From assembly GCF_016863035.1 (NCBI RefSeq), contig NZ_BOOC01000014.1, positions 124,001-188,000 of the forward strand: a stretch of DNA of 64,000 nt, written 5' to 3'. The notes under the pieces are model-generated. The model worked only from the letters and a program-made list of their open reading frames with translations. It was not told where the DNA came from and did not search any database. Each line of letters begins with the position of its first letter. The first letter of the stretch is position 1. Below are positions 19,652-27,700 of the stretch, piece by piece. The position numbers and the translations under genes are program-made. This DNA is from Microbispora corallina (GTDB lineage Bacteria; Actinomycetota; Actinomycetes; Streptosporangiales; Streptosporangiaceae).

Positions 19652-19687
19652 GACGTCTGAACCGGCGCCATCCGCCCTGCTCATGCC
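19652..19687 (+). repeat. Third, diverged copy of the ychF 3' end and flank
   Basis: Aligning 36 bp with 15952-15987 gives 32 identities: ACGTCTGAA at the start, and TCCGCCCTGCTCATGCCT identical at the end. It reproduces the sequence downstream of the ychF stop rather than the coding part, complementing the copy at 18965. Confidence 0.65.
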
Positions 19688-19887
19688 TTTGAGTCAGCAG
19701 TCACGCTGACCTCTCGCAGATGGCACACCGCTCGGCGGGCCGCCCCGGGGTCAGCCCTTGATCATCCAAGGTTGCCGTCTGGATTGTGCGGTCGTCTAAG
19801 ATCCTTTCCGTGATGGGCCGATGATCACCAATCGGCCTTAGTGCCTGATATCAGCCGTGCGGCCGATATCGAGACGAGGGGACCTTG

Positions 19888-20412
19888 ATGAGCGACTTAG
19901 GACGCCGGATCCGTCGCAGCACCCTGGCACTGCTGCTGACGGCATCCTGCGTCGTCGGGGGGACCACGGCGCTGTCGGCGCCGGCCCAGGCGGCCAACGG
20001 GTGCAGCGGCAGCCGGATCGAGCACATCCCGATGTACGACGAGAAGTACGGCACCCTGACGGCGTACCTGGACGTCTACTACGACAGCTCCACGGGCAAC
20101 AACTGCGCCGCCACGGTCGCGACCGGTGAGGGGTACGGCACCCTCAAGGGCATGTACGTATTGCTGGTGAAGTGCTCGCAGACCACGCCCGACAGGACCT
20201 CCTGCACCAACATCGGCTCCAAGCGTGATCCGGCGTCATCCGGCACCTACGGCGATTACTACTACTACGCCGGCCCGGTGACGGTGTACTCGCCGAACAA
20301 CTGCATCTTCGCGGAGGGTGGCATCGAGACGTATTACGCCTACAGCAGCCAGAGAACGCACTCGTATGCGTCGACCAGGGTAAGCACCGGTTATCAGGCA
20401 TCGCACTGCTGA
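19888..20412 (+). CDS. Small secreted cysteine-rich protein (possibly spore-associated-protein-like)
   Basis: The product has 174 residues with a Sec signal peptide: MSDLGRRIRRSTLALLLTAS..., hydrophobic core, and cleavage after APAQA near residue 35. The mature part is about 140 residues, Tyr/Ser/Gly-rich, with six cysteines and patterns such as GTLTAYLDVYYDSSTGNNC. Alternating polar/aromatic strands suggest a small beta-sandwich. It resembles the secreted spore-associated protein A family by length and cysteine pattern, but I am not certain. A GAGGGGA precedes ATG 19888. It lies between the third and fourth ychF-end copies. Confidence 0.78.
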   Translation: MSDLGRRIRRSTLALLLTASCVVGGTTALSAPAQAANGCSGSRIEHIPMYDEKYGTLTAYLDVYYDSSTGNNCAATVATGEGYGTLKGMYVLLVKCSQTTPDRTSCTNIGSKRDPASSGTYGDYYYYAGPVTVYSPNNCIFAEGGIETYYAYSSQRTHSYASTRVSTGYQASHC

Positions 20413-20462
20413 CGGTGACCACCCGCTCGCGGTGCGATTCCGGCCATGTCGCAAGATGGCGA

Positions 20463-20486
20463 TCGAAGCTCCGCTACGACGTCTGA
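20463..20486 (+). repeat. Fourth, most diverged copy of the ychF 3' end
   Basis: CTCCGCTACGACGTCTGAA here matches TTCCGCTTCAACGTCTGAA of ychF with three differences, and GTCCGCC follows at reduced spacing. Evidence is weaker than for the other copies but position and orientation agree. Confidence 0.45.
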
Positions 20487-20554
20487 ACCCGTCCGCCTTT
20501 GGGTTCCCGGCGTGGGGCACGCGACGTGTCCGCCCCCGCCGACGCGTGAACGGA

Positions 20555-20584
20555 GGAGGGGCCGCTCGTCCGAGCGGCCCCTCC
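20555..20584. terminator. Hairpin terminator candidate
   Basis: A perfect 14-bp stem (GGAGGGGCCGCTCG paired with its complement) with a 2-nt nominal loop lies between convergent genes. There is no T-run, which is usual for actinobacterial terminators. It could serve both strands. Confidence 0.7.
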
Positions 20585-20706
20585 GTTGCCCGCCGATGAG
20601 CGGCTAGGCTTCAGGTTGGCAGTTCACCCGTGCTCTGCTGTGGCGGGCGCGGCCTCGGGAGGGTGTTCCAGCACCCTCTCGGGGGCCCGTCCGAGCCGGA
20701 CGGCGC

Positions 20707-21129
20707 CTACTCGCAGAAGACGCGCACGCGGGCATCGGGCTGGTCGACCTCCACGGTCATCTCGTCGAGGTGCTCCACCAAAGCCTCGAGCTGTTCGGGC
20801 TTGAGCTGCGTCAGATCGAGCGGCACGCCCGACTTCATCAGCTCGGCGTTGGCCTTGCCCAGCGCCTGCGGCGGGATCAGGGCCGCCAGCCGCACGCCGG
20901 CCCGCAGCAACTGCAGCGGCACCCGCACGTTGACCCGCGTCGGCTCGTCGTCCTCGATGGCGTCCACCACGACTCGCAGATACTTCGCCTTGCCCTTCGG
21001 CCGGGCGTCGGGACCCGGCGCCGCCGTCGGCTGGTCCCGTTCGAGCGCGGCGATGAGCTGCTCCGCCTCCTCCGCGCTGATCTTGCCCTCGGCCAGCATG
21101 TCGAGGATGTCCTTGCGTTGTTCGTTCAT
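20707..21129 (-). CDS. SHOCT-like domain protein
   Basis: The product has 140 residues from ATG 21129, with GGAGAGG 5 bp upstream. The N-terminus MNEQRKDILDMLAEGKISAEEAEQL... is a short helical SHOCT-like module. The rest (KYLRVVVDAIEDDEPTRVNV and then VPLQLLRAGVRLAALIP) matches the C-terminal part of small actinobacterial and Bacillus YvlB-like proteins. No membrane segment is seen. It is the third gene of an operon with a membrane peptide and a DUF2089 protein, a combination seen for envelope-stress regulators. The function is unknown. Confidence 0.82.
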   Translation of the reverse strand: MNEQRKDILDMLAEGKISAEEAEQLIAALERDQPTAAPGPDARPKGKAKYLRVVVDAIEDDEPTRVNVRVPLQLLRAGVRLAALIPPQALGKANAELMKSGVPLDLTQLKPEQLEALVEHLDEMTVEVDQPDARVRVFCE

Positions 21130-21140
21130 CGGAACCTCTC

Positions 21141-21398
21141 CTATCGGATGGATACGAGCACAGCCGTACGGCCCTGCTCGAGGTCGAACCGGGTGCCGGG
21201 CAACGCGGCGACGAGGCGCCAGCCGGTGGCCAGCGCCCGCACCACGCTGACGTGGTACACGAGGCACGCCACGGCCCCCACCAGTACGGCCAGGACCACG
21301 ACCGGCAAGAACACGAGCACCACGGGGAGCACAGGGACCCAGATCCGGATGGGACGACCGTCCGGGCGCCTGACCCGTACCGTCAGCGACTGCGGCAT
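21141..21398 (-). CDS. Small membrane protein in DUF2089 operon
   Basis: The product has 85 residues from ATG 21398. Strands up front (LTVRVRRPDGRPIRIWVP) are followed by one long membrane helix (LPVVLVFLPVVVLAVLVGAVACLVY) and a short tail. Its ATG overlaps the DUF2089 stop by one base (TGATG), so the two are probably translationally coupled. It may anchor or sense for its partners; no family is recognised. Confidence 0.78.
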   Translation of the reverse strand: MPQSLTVRVRRPDGRPIRIWVPVLPVVLVFLPVVVLAVLVGAVACLVYHVSVVRALATGWRLVAALPGTRFDLEQGRTAVLVSIR

Positions 21399-21775
21399 CA
21401 CGACCGGCCCTCCAATTCGGCCAACGCCTGCTGTGCGGTGATCTCGCCACGCCGCAACCGATCGACGATGTCGGCGCGCGACGGCGCCGGATCGGTCTCG
21501 ACGAAGTCGAGCATCCGCGTGATCCTGTTCAGCCGTGACTTGATCGTTGGATAGCTCACCCCGAAGATCCGCTCCATCTCCTTGATGGAGCCGTGGCACC
21601 GCACGAACGCCGTGACGAAGACCTGATCCTCGACGTTGAGCTGAGCCAGTTGCGGCAGCTCGAACTCGCCCTCGATCGCCACGCCGCTCCCTGCCAGGCG
21701 CACCCGCTCGACGACGAACGGCTGGCCCCGGGTCAGGTTCGTGAGTTCCTGCCAGTCCATCGCCTGCTCTGTCAT
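21398..21775 (-). CDS. DUF2089 family HTH protein
   Basis: The product has 125 residues from ATG 21775. The region FELPQLAQLNVEDQVFVTAF, then RCHGSIKEMERIFGVSYPTI and KSRLNRITRML, is the DUF2089 core, which contains a helix-turn-helix resembling sigma region 4. The C-terminal ADIVDRLRRGEITAQQALAEL is a second short SHOCT-like helix pair, echoed in the third gene of the operon. A DNA-binding regulator of its own operon is the likely role. Upstream are phased AACTTT boxes. It is divergent from the FAD monooxygenase, which may be co-regulated. Confidence 0.85.
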   Translation of the reverse strand: MTEQAMDWQELTNLTRGQPFVVERVRLAGSGVAIEGEFELPQLAQLNVEDQVFVTAFVRCHGSIKEMERIFGVSYPTIKSRLNRITRMLDFVETDPAPSRADIVDRLRRGEITAQQALAELEGRS

Positions 21776-21779
21776 ATCT

Positions 21780-21829
21780 AAAGTTCTACGCCGACTATCC
21801 TCAACTTTCAAGATGTCGATCTTAACTTT
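21780..21829. promoter_or_regulatory. Phased AACTTT/AAAGTT boxes upstream of the DUF2089 operon
   Basis: AAAGTT at 21780-21785, AACTTT at 21803-21808 and AACTTT at 21824-21829 lie in an AT-rich island; the last two are 21 bp apart, two helical turns. Between them AAGAT-GTCG-ATCTT (21810-21823) is a perfect dyad. These are candidate operators in the divergent promoter region. Confidence 0.45.
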
Positions 21830-21919
21830 CTTGAGGTACACCTCTTCGTTGGTCCATCCAGTGCAGATCATCCCATTTTGGGGTAGTTGTCCGATTGGGG
21901 TGCCGATCAAAGAGGACGA

Positions 21920-23410
21920 ATGCTTCCGATGACCGATGTGCTCGTCGTGGGCGCCGGTCCCACCGGTCTGCTGGCCGCCGGTGACCTGGCCGCCGCCGAT
22001 GTCTCCTGCACGGTGCTGGAGAGGCGCAAGGGCGAGTCGAACCTCAGCAGGGCGGCCGGCGTGCACGCCCGCACACTGGAGGAGCTCGACGCCCGAGGGC
22101 TGGCGGACGAGCTCGTGGAATCGGGCCTGCCCGTCGACAAGCTGGTCGTGTTCGGGCGCGCGAGACTCGACCTGTCCGGGCTGCCGACCCGGTTTCCGTA
22201 CATGCTCGCCGTGCCGCAGTACCGGACCGAGGCGCTGCTCGAAAGCCGGGCACGGCGGCTCGACGCCCAGATCGTGCCCGGTGCGGAGGTGGTCGGGCTG
22301 AGGCAGGACGCCGATGGGGTCGATCTGGACGTGCGCACGCGGGAGGGGGAGGCCCGCACGTACCGGGCGCGCTACGTCGTCGCCGCCGACGGCGTGCACA
22401 GCAGGGTGCGGCAGCTTCTCGGCCTGTCCTTCCCGGGCCGCTCCGCCGTCCGTTCGGTCATGCTGTGCGACGTGCGACTGGCGGATCCGCCACCCGACCT
22501 GCTGATGGCGGACGCCGTCGAGGACGGCCTCGCCTTCGTGCTGCCGTTCGGCGACGGCTGGTACCGGGTGATCGTCTGGGATCGGCGGAACCCCCTGCCG
22601 GACACGGCCCCCGTCGAACTCGGCGAGATCCGCGACGTCACCCGGCGGGTGCTCGGCACCGACTTCGGCATGCACGACCCCCGCTGGATCTCCCGGTTCA
22701 GCAGCGACGAGCGTCAGGTGCCGCACTACCGGGCCGGCAGGGTGTTCCTCGCGGGCGACGCCGCGCACGTCCACTCCCCGGCCGGCGGCCTCGGTATGAA
22801 CACGGGCCTCCAGGACGCGGCCAATCTCGGCTGGAAGCTCGCCGCCGTCATCAGGAACGGGGCGCCGGCGAGCCTGCTGGACACCTATGACGCCGAACGC
22901 CGCCCGGCGGGAAGGAAGGCGCTGCGCACCAGCGGCATGCTGCTGCGGGCCGCGCTCGCCAGGCCGCGCACGCCCGGCGCCGTCCGCCGCGCGGCCCTAC
23001 GTATGGCGCCGCGCATCCCCCCGCTGGCCGGGCGGATGGCAAGATCGCTCTCCGGCATCGGCCTCGCCTATCCGGCGCCGCGCGGCTCCCACCCCCTCAC
23101 CGGCAGGCGCGCTCCCGACCTACCGCTGGCCGGTCCCGGTCGCCCGACCCTGTACCAGGCGCTGCGTACGAGACGCCTGGTCCTGGTCACGCCTCCGGAC
23201 GTCTGGCTGCCCGTCTCGCTCATCGCGGCGTGGCGCGATCGCGTCGACGTGGCCGCCGCGGGCGGCAGGACGCGGCGGCTGGTGCTGGTCCGGCCCGACG
23301 GATATGTCGCATGGGCGGCCGACTGCGCCGATCCCGGCGTGCCCACGGACGAACTCCGGGCGGCGCTGGCCGCGTGGTGCGGTCCGCCGCTGGCGGCCGT
23401 CCCCCTGTAG
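21920..23410 (+). CDS. FAD-dependent aromatic-ring monooxygenase
   Basis: The product is a class A flavoprotein monooxygenase of about 496 residues. It has the Rossmann GxGxxG (VLVVGAGPTGLLAAGDLAAA) at the N-terminus, the DG motif (VVAADGVHSRVRQLLG) near residue 160, and the GD motif (RVFLAGDAAHVHSPAGGLGM) near residue 275. The C-terminal 120 residues are a degenerate thioredoxin-like domain, as in PheA/RdmE/MhpA-type enzymes. Such enzymes hydroxylate phenols or polyketides with NAD(P)H and O2; the substrate here is unknown. Start options are ATG 21920 (AGAGGA 3 bp upstream) and ATG 21929. It is divergent from the DUF2089 operon. Confidence 0.9.
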   Translation: MLPMTDVLVVGAGPTGLLAAGDLAAADVSCTVLERRKGESNLSRAAGVHARTLEELDARGLADELVESGLPVDKLVVFGRARLDLSGLPTRFPYMLAVPQYRTEALLESRARRLDAQIVPGAEVVGLRQDADGVDLDVRTREGEARTYRARYVVAADGVHSRVRQLLGLSFPGRSAVRSVMLCDVRLADPPPDLLMADAVEDGLAFVLPFGDGWYRVIVWDRRNPLPDTAPVELGEIRDVTRRVLGTDFGMHDPRWISRFSSDERQVPHYRAGRVFLAGDAAHVHSPAGGLGMNTGLQDAANLGWKLAAVIRNGAPASLLDTYDAERRPAGRKALRTSGMLLRAALARPRTPGAVRRAALRMAPRIPPLAGRMARSLSGIGLAYPAPRGSHPLTGRRAPDLPLAGPGRPTLYQALRTRRLVLVTPPDVWLPVSLIAAWRDRVDVAAAGGRTRRLVLVRPDGYVAWAADCADPGVPTDELRAALAAWCGPPLAAVPL

Positions 23411-23519
23411 GACCGTCAGGGGCTCGGGAACAGCGGCGTCCGAGCCCGGCCCAGGCGCGACCTGCCGGCTGGGAACGTCGCAGCGGCGGGCCTCCATCCC
23501 TGACCGCGGCGACCGGCCG

Positions 23520-24362
23520 TCACTCGAAGAACGCCAGAGCGCGCTCGGCGACGGCCGGGGCGGCCTTCCGTTCTGAGGGGGCGAAGTGGTCGAGGCCGTC
23601 CAGCGTCTCGAGTACGGCGTGGGGAAGGGTGTCGCGGAGCGCGGCGGCCTCCTCCGGGCGCACGCGCGATCGGCCGCCGCGCAGGAGCAGCACCGGGGCG
23701 GCGACGTCGGCGAACTCGCCGATCCTGCCGTGCTGGGCGGCGATCTGCTCGTGCTCGGCCAGGTTGCTCTCCAGCAGCGGCCGCATCCGCTGCCAGGCCG
23801 GTCCGCGGAACACCAGTCGCAGCACCGTCCGCAGGTACCAGTGCGGCAGCTTGGCCATGAAGGGCGGCGCACCGCCCGAACCGCGGATGAAGTGGACCAT
23901 CGCGCCGTAGGGATCGCCGGCGGCCAGCCGTTCCCGGTACGAGGTCATCCACGCGGTGGGGACGGGGGCGTACGGCACTCCGGGCTCGTACACCGCGACC
24001 CGGTCGAACAGCGGGAACGAGCGCGCGGCCGCGAGGATGACGAGCCCGCCGTAGCTGTGCCCGAACGCCAGCCGCGCGCCGGTCTCCGCCTGGACGGCGA
24101 GAAGGTCCTCCACCTCCTTCTCCAGCGAGTACCGCGGTCCCTGAGGGCCGCTGTCGCCGCGTCCCCGCCGGTCGACGACGTGCACCGTGAACGAGCGGGC
24201 CAGTGTGGAGGCCAGGGGGAGATAGTCGTCCGAGGTCCGCAGCGTTCCGCCAAGCACGATCAGAGCCGGTCCGGAGCCCGTCGTCCGATAGCCGATAGGC
24301 GTGCCGTCCGCCGAGTGGACCGTTCGCGGCCGTGACGGCGGGGCCGAGACGTTCTCGCTCAT
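23520..24362 (-). CDS. Alpha/beta hydrolase
   Basis: The product has 280 residues with the alpha/beta-hydrolase fold. ALIVLGGTL is the oxyanion-hole region and VVDRRGRGDSGPQG follows strand 4. The nucleophile elbow GHSYGG is near residue 102, RGGRSRVRP lies near the acid position and DGLDHFAP near residue 260 gives the catalytic His. It is most like small esterases/epoxide-hydrolase relatives of the homoserine-acetyltransferase-like type; the substrate is unknown. The start overlaps the marR stop by 4 bp (ATGA), so it is co-transcribed and probably controlled by that regulator. Confidence 0.9.
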   Translation of the reverse strand: MSENVSAPPSRPRTVHSADGTPIGYRTTGSGPALIVLGGTLRTSDDYLPLASTLARSFTVHVVDRRGRGDSGPQGPRYSLEKEVEDLLAVQAETGARLAFGHSYGGLVILAAARSFPLFDRVAVYEPGVPYAPVPTAWMTSYRERLAAGDPYGAMVHFIRGSGGAPPFMAKLPHWYLRTVLRLVFRGPAWQRMRPLLESNLAEHEQIAAQHGRIGEFADVAAPVLLLRGGRSRVRPEEAAALRDTLPHAVLETLDGLDHFAPSERKAAPAVAERALAFFE

Positions 24363-24796
24363 CTGCCCGCCTCCTGCTCCAGCCGGTCGAACGTCGACAG
24401 CAGGCGCGCGGTGTGCTCGGCGTACTCGTCGTACGGCACGCCGCTGCGGGCGACGACCGCGGCCAGCCGGTCTTCGAGGCTCTGCTGGATGGTGGCGACG
24501 AGCCGCTTCCCCTCGTCGGTGAGGCTCAGCCGCCGGCGATTGCCGCCCGCCGGGTCCGGCTGGACGTCGAGAAGCCCGTCGGCGGCGAGGACGGCGGTCA
24601 TGCGGCTCACCGACGGCTCGGTCACGCCGAGGTACTCGGCGAGGGTCCGCTGTGTCGAGGCCCCCAGCTCTCCCACCATGGTCAGCGCCACGAAGCGGCT
24701 GTACGACACGTTGTGCTCCGTCCGGAGGATCCGGTCGGCCGCCCGGTCGAGCCGCGCGGTGAGCACGTGCAGGTTCAGACTCAGGTTGCGTTCCAT
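24359..24796 (-). CDS. MarR-family transcriptional regulator
   Basis: The product is a 145-residue winged-helix MarR repressor. RTLAEYLGVTEPSVSRMTAV near residue 51-70 is the recognition helix region and GNRRRLSLTDEGKRLVATI near residue 84 is the wing. First gene of a two-gene operon with the hydrolase. A 22-bp perfect dyad lies 4 bp upstream of its start, the expected place for autorepression. Typical MarR ligands are small aromatics, which would fit a detoxifying hydrolase, but that is inference. Confidence 0.93.
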   Translation of the reverse strand: MERNLSLNLHVLTARLDRAADRILRTEHNVSYSRFVALTMVGELGASTQRTLAEYLGVTEPSVSRMTAVLAADGLLDVQPDPAGGNRRRLSLTDEGKRLVATIQQSLEDRLAAVVARSGVPYDEYAEHTARLLSTFDRLEQEAGR

Positions 24797-24800
24797 GGGA

Positions 24801-24822
24801 CTAACTTAACATGCTAAGTTAG
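24801..24822. promoter_or_regulatory. MarR operator dyad
   Basis: CTAACTTA at 24801-24808 and TAAGTTAG at 24815-24822 form a perfect 8-6-8 inverted repeat in an AT-rich island immediately upstream of marR. Size and symmetry fit a MarR dimer site. Confidence 0.7.
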
Positions 24823-25193
24823 CGGAGGCAAGTTACCTGGGACGGAGTGGGATCATGTGTGGGCGACCGAATGCCTCTCCCGCGTGCAAGCGGCCGCAAA
24901 GTCCTCAGGCGTGTTCCCAGCCCCTGGCCTGCTGTGGGTCAGATCCTCCAAGGTCAGCGGGCACGCTTGCCTCAAAGCGTCTGGACGCGCCCGGTGGGCG
25001 CGGCTGAGGATCGAGCTAAGGCCGTTCGGCGCAATGCCACCGAATAAGTCCTCTTTCTGGCAATCCCGCCATTTCTCACCGTTATCCCGGCGTGCGTACG
25101 GAGGATTTCCCGGCCGCGAAGGAACCAGGGAAAACACCTGGTGGCCTGCCTGTCCAGCCCTATCCGGGCACACGACGGGCACAAGGAGGGACA
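24823..25193 (+). other. Long leader region upstream of the secreted repeat protein
   Basis: About 370 bp between the marR operator and the next gene. I see no supported gene. Near the 3' end ACCAGG at 25124-25129 pairs with CCTGGT at 25137-25142 around a 7-nt loop, and AAGGAGGG precedes the ATG at 25194. A structured 5' leader is possible; I could not match it to a known riboswitch. Confidence 0.4.
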
Positions 25194-26129
25194 ATGCACC
25201 GGAAAACCAGACAGCTGGCTCTGGCGGCCGTCGTCGCCTCGACACTGACGGCCGGCGGCGCCGCGCTGCTGAGCGGTTCCGCGCTCGCCCAGGCCGGACC
25301 GGCCGTGTCGGGGCTCGCCCTCCAGGAGACGTACTCCGGCGGCGGGGTAGGGGAGACGTCGTTCACGACATACGCACGGCCGGTTCTGGCGGCCGAGACC
25401 GTGACCCTGTCGGCCCCGGAGGTCTCCGCCGCCGCGCTCGCCGCGCCGGAGATGTCCGTCGCCATGATGCCGGAGGTGACCACCACGGTCACCATGCCGC
25501 AGGTGGGCGCACCGGCCGCCCTGGCTCCCGCGATCACCCAGTCGACGGCCCTCGCGATCGGCGCGGCGTTCCCGTCGTCACTCCGGCAGTTCTCCGAGGC
25601 GTCCAGCCTGTACGGCCGGTTGCCGGGCTTCTCGCCGCGCGGCGCGTCGTTCGAGAGCGAGGCGTTCACGCCGGGCGACCTGCCCGCGGCGGCGGGCGAG
25701 CAGCAGCAGCGCATCGCCGAGATGGCGAGCAGCGCCCAGCAGAGCATCAGCGAGGCGGCCGCGGAGGCGCAGCAGCGGATCGCGGAGATGGCGCGGGACG
25801 CGCAGGACCGGATCGCGAGCGAGGTCCGGCAGCAGTCGGCGCAGGGGGAGTCCGGGTCGGCGTCCGGCGAAGCGGGTTCGTCGTCCGAATCGAGCGGGTC
25901 GGGCTCGTCGTCGGCCTGCGGCGAGTCGGGTTCCAGCGCGTCAGGTTCCAGCGCGTCAGGTTCGTCGGACTCGGGTTCCAGCGAGTCGGCGAACGATTCG
26001 GGCTCGTCGGACTCGGGCTCGTCGGACTCGGGCTCGTCGGACTCGGGCTCGTCGGACTCGGGTTCGAGCGCGTCGGGTTCGAGCGCGTCAGATCTGTCGG
26101 ACTCGGGTCTCTCGGCGATTTCCGGGTAG
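25194..26129 (+). CDS. Secreted protein with Ser/Gly/Asp repeat tail
   Basis: The product has 311 residues from ATG 25194, with AAGGAGGG 3 bp upstream. A Sec signal peptide (LALAAVVASTLTAGGAALLS, cleavage near ALAQA) leads to about 150 residues rich in Ala/Val/Thr. A charged helical stretch follows with near-repeats QQQRIAEMASSAQQ and AQQRIAEMARDAQDRIA (about residues 168-205). The last 100 residues are GSSDS/GSSAS-type pentapeptides. There is no LPXTG anchor and no recognised family. It lies directly upstream of, and in line with, the T4SS-like operon, separated by 510 bp, so a role as surface or stalk protein for that machine is possible but unproven. Confidence 0.75.
   Translation: MHRKTRQLALAAVVASTLTAGGAALLSGSALAQAGPAVSGLALQETYSGGGVGETSFTTYARPVLAAETVTLSAPEVSAAALAAPEMSVAMMPEVTTTVTMPQVGAPAALAPAITQSTALAIGAAFPSSLRQFSEASSLYGRLPGFSPRGASFESEAFTPGDLPAAAGEQQQRIAEMASSAQQSISEAAAEAQQRIAEMARDAQDRIASEVRQQSAQGESGSASGEAGSSSESSGSGSSSACGESGSSASGSSASGSSDSGSSESANDSGSSDSGSSDSGSSDSGSSDSGSSASGSSASDLSDSGLSAISG
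26000..26089 (+). repeat. In-frame 15-bp tandem repeats in the secreted protein gene
   Basis: The unit GGGCTCGTCGGACTC is repeated exactly four times at 26000-26059 and is followed by two exact copies of GGGTTCGAGCGCGTC at 26060-26089. Each 15-bp unit encodes one pentapeptide (GSSDS or GSSAS), so gain or loss keeps the frame. Confidence 0.9.
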
Positions 26130-26639
26130 CGCGGGCGGCCAGGCGGACGTCACCGCCGGCGACCCTCTCGGCCTCGCACCATCCACCCGGTGCGGGGCCG
26201 TCCGCATGCCGCCGGCGGCACGCCTGCCGGTCGGCGGACACCGATGCCCGGCGCGCCTGGGGCCTCTCTCCTATGCGCCGGTCCCCCTCACCCGTCGTAC
26301 TCGCGAATGCGCGCCGCGTCCTCACCTCGGGCGATGGCACGTGAACGAGCGCCGGCCTCGATATGTCTGTGAGCTGCGGGGAAACCAATACCTGGCGGTT
26401 AGGTAATCGATGTCCCCGCTGACCAGGCGTAACGTGCTTTTCCGCAGACTGGATAGGTGTGGGACGTCTCATCGGGATGTAGACCCGGTTTGCTCGGTCA
26501 CGGCGATGCTTGCACCATGGGCGTGGCTTACCTGGAAGAATTGGCGTGACCGCTAGGGTGAATACTTCAATGCGGCTAACCGGATCGAGAGTAAGACGAC
26601 ACCGCGCCAGCCGGGGGGATCGGCGCGAGCGGAGGCGTG
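26130..26639 (+). other. Intergenic region with nested hairpin before the T4SS-like operon
   Basis: There is no gene that I can support. At 26376-26419 GCGGGGA pairs with TCCCCGC and encloses an inner TACCT/AGGTA hairpin (26389-26405), a two-tier stem that could be a terminator for the upstream gene or a structured leader element. The operon promoter should lie between here and 26630, but I cannot place it with confidence. Confidence 0.4.
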
Positions 26640-27650
26640 ATGGCTCGCAGGTCAACCGTCCAGCAGGATCCGCGGATCGCTGGCGACCCCGAGTCGTACC
26701 CTCTGGAAGACCTTGATCAGGTGAGTGCCGCACGGGGAGTCCCCTCCCGGCGCGGAGGCTGGAGCGGCGGCGGGGGCCGCTGGCTCGTGTGGGCCGGCCG
26801 CGCGATCCTCTGGGCGCTGATCATCGTGATCGTCGTGAACGGCGTGCGCGCGCCCATCGAGCGGATGACGGCGACCGACCAGGCGTCCCAGGCGCCCACC
26901 GAGCCGACCGGCTCCATCTTCCCCGTCACCCAGGCCGCCGCCTTCGCGAACCAGTTCGCCGCCGTCTACCTCAACTACGACGCCGCGAACCCGCAGCAGA
27001 GGGCCGAGCGGCTCAAGGCGTTCCTGCCCGATGGGGCCGACGACCAGTTCGGCTGGAACGGCTACGGCCGGATGTCGGCGGGGGCCTTCCAGTTCGCGGG
27101 GATCAACGTGATCGACGTCCACAGCGCCCGCGTCACCGTGACGTACCAGTCCGGCGGGAGCCGTGGCCTGCTGTCCGTCCCGGTCTACTACGACAGCGGG
27201 AAGTTCGTCGTGTCGGCGCAACCGGCCCTGCTGCCCGCCCCGGGCCCGGCCGGTCTGCCCCAGCTGGCCGATCCCGACCGCGACTCGGCCACTGAGGCGG
27301 AGCTGCGCCCCCAGCTGGAGGGCTTCTTCAAGGCGTACGCGGCGGGCAACCAGGTGGACCTCCAGCGGTACGTCGCCAACGGCGTGACCGTCGACGGCTT
27401 CAACGGGGAGTTCACGCTCGCGGAGCTCAAGGACGTCGTCGTGCCGCCCGGAGACGCCGACAGCAGGGAGGTCACCGCCGTCGTGGTGTGGGCCGTGAGC
27501 TCGGGCGACGTGGCCGCCGTGGCCACCCCGTCGGCCGACCCGGTGTCGCAGCCGGCCGGGCTGGAGCAGGCCTACCAGCTCACGATGGAGAAGCAGGGCG
27601 GCAAGTGGTTCGTCAGGGACGTGCAGGGTGCGAATCGGTCCGTGGGGTAG
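26640..27650 (+). CDS. TcpC-like conjugal-transfer family protein
   Basis: The product has 336 residues from ATG 26640 (GGAGG 4 bp upstream). The N-terminus is basic and cytoplasmic; one membrane helix (about residues 52-70, AGRAILWALIIVIVVNGV) precedes two extracytoplasmic NTF2-like halves (about 90-190 and 210-335), the layout of TcpC/Orf13 of Gram-positive conjugation systems, relatives of VirB8. TcpC is an essential assembly component of the transfer channel in pCW3/Tn916-type systems. It is the first gene of the operon that runs to 37860. Confidence 0.8.
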   Translation: MARRSTVQQDPRIAGDPESYPLEDLDQVSAARGVPSRRGGWSGGGGRWLVWAGRAILWALIIVIVVNGVRAPIERMTATDQASQAPTEPTGSIFPVTQAAAFANQFAAVYLNYDAANPQQRAERLKAFLPDGADDQFGWNGYGRMSAGAFQFAGINVIDVHSARVTVTYQSGGSRGLLSVPVYYDSGKFVVSAQPALLPAPGPAGLPQLADPDRDSATEAELRPQLEGFFKAYAAGNQVDLQRYVANGVTVDGFNGEFTLAELKDVVVPPGDADSREVTAVVVWAVSSGDVAAVATPSADPVSQPAGLEQAYQLTMEKQGGKWFVRDVQGANRSVG

Positions 27651-27700
27651 CGCATGCCCGATCATGACATCGCTGATCCATACCCCCGGGAGGGCGAGAG

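Noticed and set aside
15960-20500. A prophage or a complete integrative element downstream of ychF.
   Set aside because: There is no integrase, replication, structural or transfer gene; only cargo-type genes and boundary repeats remain.
21776-22774. An upstream extension of the DUF2089 gene on the minus strand.
   Set aside because: It runs antisense through the FAD monooxygenase, whose motifs are clear, and crosses an AT-rich promoter region. The DUF2089 domain begins after ATG 21775.
24823-25193. A c-di-AMP (ydaO) or cobalamin riboswitch in the long leader of a secreted protein.
   Set aside because: I compared remembered consensus elements of both classes with the leader and found no convincing match; only one short hairpin is evident.
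26000-26089. A CRISPR-like array.
   Set aside because: The 15-bp units are directly abutting with no spacers and encode in-frame pentapeptides, so this is a coding minisatellite.
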